Assembly (NCBI RefSeq): GCF_024734895.1
Contig: NZ_CP091430.1
Span: 6,094,501-6,158,500 of the forward strand
From: Paenibacillus spongiae
GTDB taxonomy: Bacteria > Bacillota > Bacilli > Paenibacillales > Paenibacillaceae
Direction of reading: 5' to 3'
DNA length: 64,000 nt
Part shown: positions 63,352-64,000 of the stretch, piece after piece
How the letters are laid out: every line of letters starts with the position of its first letter
Position numbering within the stretch: the stretch's first letter is position 1
Notes under the pieces: generated by a model
The model's input: the letters and a program-made list of their open reading frames with translations, nothing else
What the model was told of the DNA's origin: nothing
Database searches by the model: none
Made by a program: the position numbers and the translations under genes

Positions 63352-63510
63352 TCGATCGCGCGATAGAGAGATAGTATACAAGGCAATTATCCATCCATCG
63401 CGCGATAGAAAAATAGTATGCAAGGTAATCATCCATTGATCCATTGATCCATTGATCCATCCATCCATCCATCCATCCATCGATCGATCGCTCGATAGAA
63501 ATGATAGCAT
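63352..63510. repeat. Imperfect ~40-bp repeats and ATCC/ATCG microsatellite
   Basis: A unit reading CGCGCGATAGA, A/G-rich, TAGTAT, CAAGG, AAT, ATCCAT occurs near 63357 and 63393, with a diverged copy near 63487. Between the last two lies ATCCATTG repeated, then ATCC about six times and ATCG about three times (63430-63492). The tract is probably length-variable through slipped-strand replication. Confidence 0.8.
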
Positions 63511-63586
63511 ACCAGGTAATCTGAATAGATGTGGTCGACCGTTGGCCATATCGGAATTTGCCACGTATGCAACGTATACGGTCGAC

Positions 63587-63618
63587 AAAAAAAACCATCC
63601 CTGTCGGAACAGGAATGG
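63587..63618 (-). terminator. Intrinsic terminator of the Nudix gene
   Basis: In the minus-strand RNA CCATTCCTGT pairs with ACAGGGATGG (one G-U pair) around a TCCG loop and is followed by eight U. It lies about 40 bases after the Nudix stop codon. Confidence 0.92.
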
Positions 63619-63658
63619 GGCGGCGCCAGCGGCGTTTCACTGGATTCATTCGCTTTGA

Positions 63659-64000
63659 TTATACAATCGGATCATGTGCTTGATTTTCATTGAATAGAAA
63701 CCTGCAATACTGCTCCAAGTAAATGACGGTTTCTTGATGGGATAATTGATTAAGGAGATGCTCGGATTCGATCAGAATAACCTCGTCGATCTCCTTTCCG
63801 CAGGGCTTCAATTCATCGGGACGGCCGATAAGCTCCACAAGAAACATCGTTGTCTCCTGGGATGCATACCCAATTTTCTTGCGAATCTCCTCAGGGAAAG
63901 AAAACGTTATTTTCGCCGGAAGCTCCTGCCTAATGATATAATTATCTGTCCCCGTTTCTTCCATTAACTCCCGTAGAACTGCTTCCTCTAAGCTTTCGTC
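63659..64000 (-). CDS. Nudix hydrolase (partial, 5' end outside window)
   Basis: The last ~113 residues of a Nudix enzyme; the gene enters from the right edge. The window edge cuts into the Nudix box, of which E-x7-R-E-x-x-E-E-x-G remains (LEEAVLRELMEETG); this loop binds the divalent metal for hydrolysis of a nucleoside diphosphate linked to another group. The rest forms the beta-sandwich (TTMFLVELIGRPDELKPCGKEID) and a C-terminal helix. Substrate not predictable. The terminator just after it separates it from the repeat region. Confidence 0.88.
   Translation of the reverse strand, partial: DESLEEAVLRELMEETGTDNYIIRQELPAKITFSFPEEIRKKIGYASQETTMFLVELIGRPDELKPCGKEIDEVILIESEHLLNQLSHQETVIYLEQYCRFLFNENQAHDPIV

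Larger units (their letters stand above)
62742..63586. other. Non-coding region rich in palindromes and simple repeats
   Basis: About 850 bases without a plausible gene. It holds a 12-G run (62956-62967), a GGGGTT tract, four phased palindromes and a tetranucleotide repeat cluster, each listed separately. Open frames here are by-products of the repeats. Confidence 0.7.

Noticed and set aside
63314-63649. 111-codon minus-strand open frame rich in Trp, Met and Asp
   Set aside because: It is a translation of the ATCC/ATCG microsatellite and crosses the Nudix terminator.

Overview
The window looks like a chromosome segment of a Paenibacillus-type bacterium (Paenibacillaceae, moderately high GC). 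The pointers are the density of carbohydrate ABC transporters lacking their own ATPase, their YesM/YesN-type two-component partners, a DUF5696/YIP1/NHL transport block, a paeninodin-like lasso peptide locus, and strong AGGAGG ribosome binding sites with frequent GTG and TTG starts. Assignments rest on motif reading only; no database search was run.

Region 1 (1-7.5 kb, all minus strand) is a class II lasso peptide locus. A 45-residue precursor gene (4120-4257) lies between a lasso cyclase and an HPr-kinase-like peptide kinase. The PqqD-type recognition protein (B1), the B2 leader peptidase, a nucleotidyltransferase and a second, partial cyclase follow. A PAPS-type sulfotransferase gene overlaps the first cyclase gene by 4 bases.

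Region 2 (7.5-25.2 kb, minus) is a Wzx/Wzy-type exopolysaccharide operon: chain-length protein, tyrosine-kinase-like ATPase, GalU, phosphoglycosyl transferase, four glycosyltransferases, polymerase, flippase, acetyl- and pyruvyl-transferases, GDP-mannose and UDP-glucuronate synthesis, and a secreted glycosidase-like protein. It runs into the lasso locus through short gaps and 4-base overlaps, so both may form one transcription unit. A structured leader and an intrinsic terminator sit between the first two genes and the rest, as expected for processive antitermination. A NarL-type two-component pair (25.5-26.9 kb) lies just upstream.

Region 3 (27-33 kb) is mixed: an orphan acyltransferase, a FAD-dependent oxidoreductase divergent from an AraC-type regulator, a frameshifted LacI remnant and a PhyH-type dioxygenase. 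Region 4 (33-40 kb) is a sugar ABC transporter with its own histidine kinase and response regulator. Region 5 (40-43 kb) has a Xre-type regulator carrying nine 28-residue repeats and a hypothetical protein.

Region 6 (43-62.7 kb, minus) is a large glycan-use block: a binding protein coupled to a two-component system without permeases; a GH43 enzyme flanked by about 120-bp direct repeats; and a nine-gene transport block with two permease pairs, two binding proteins (one of 998 residues), DUF5696, YIP1 and NHL/TPR proteins. Catabolite-repression (cre)-like sites precede several of these genes. Region 7 (62.7-64 kb) is about 0.97 kb of non-coding DNA with four helically phased palindromes, G-rich tracts and simple repeats, followed by the end of a Nudix hydrolase gene.
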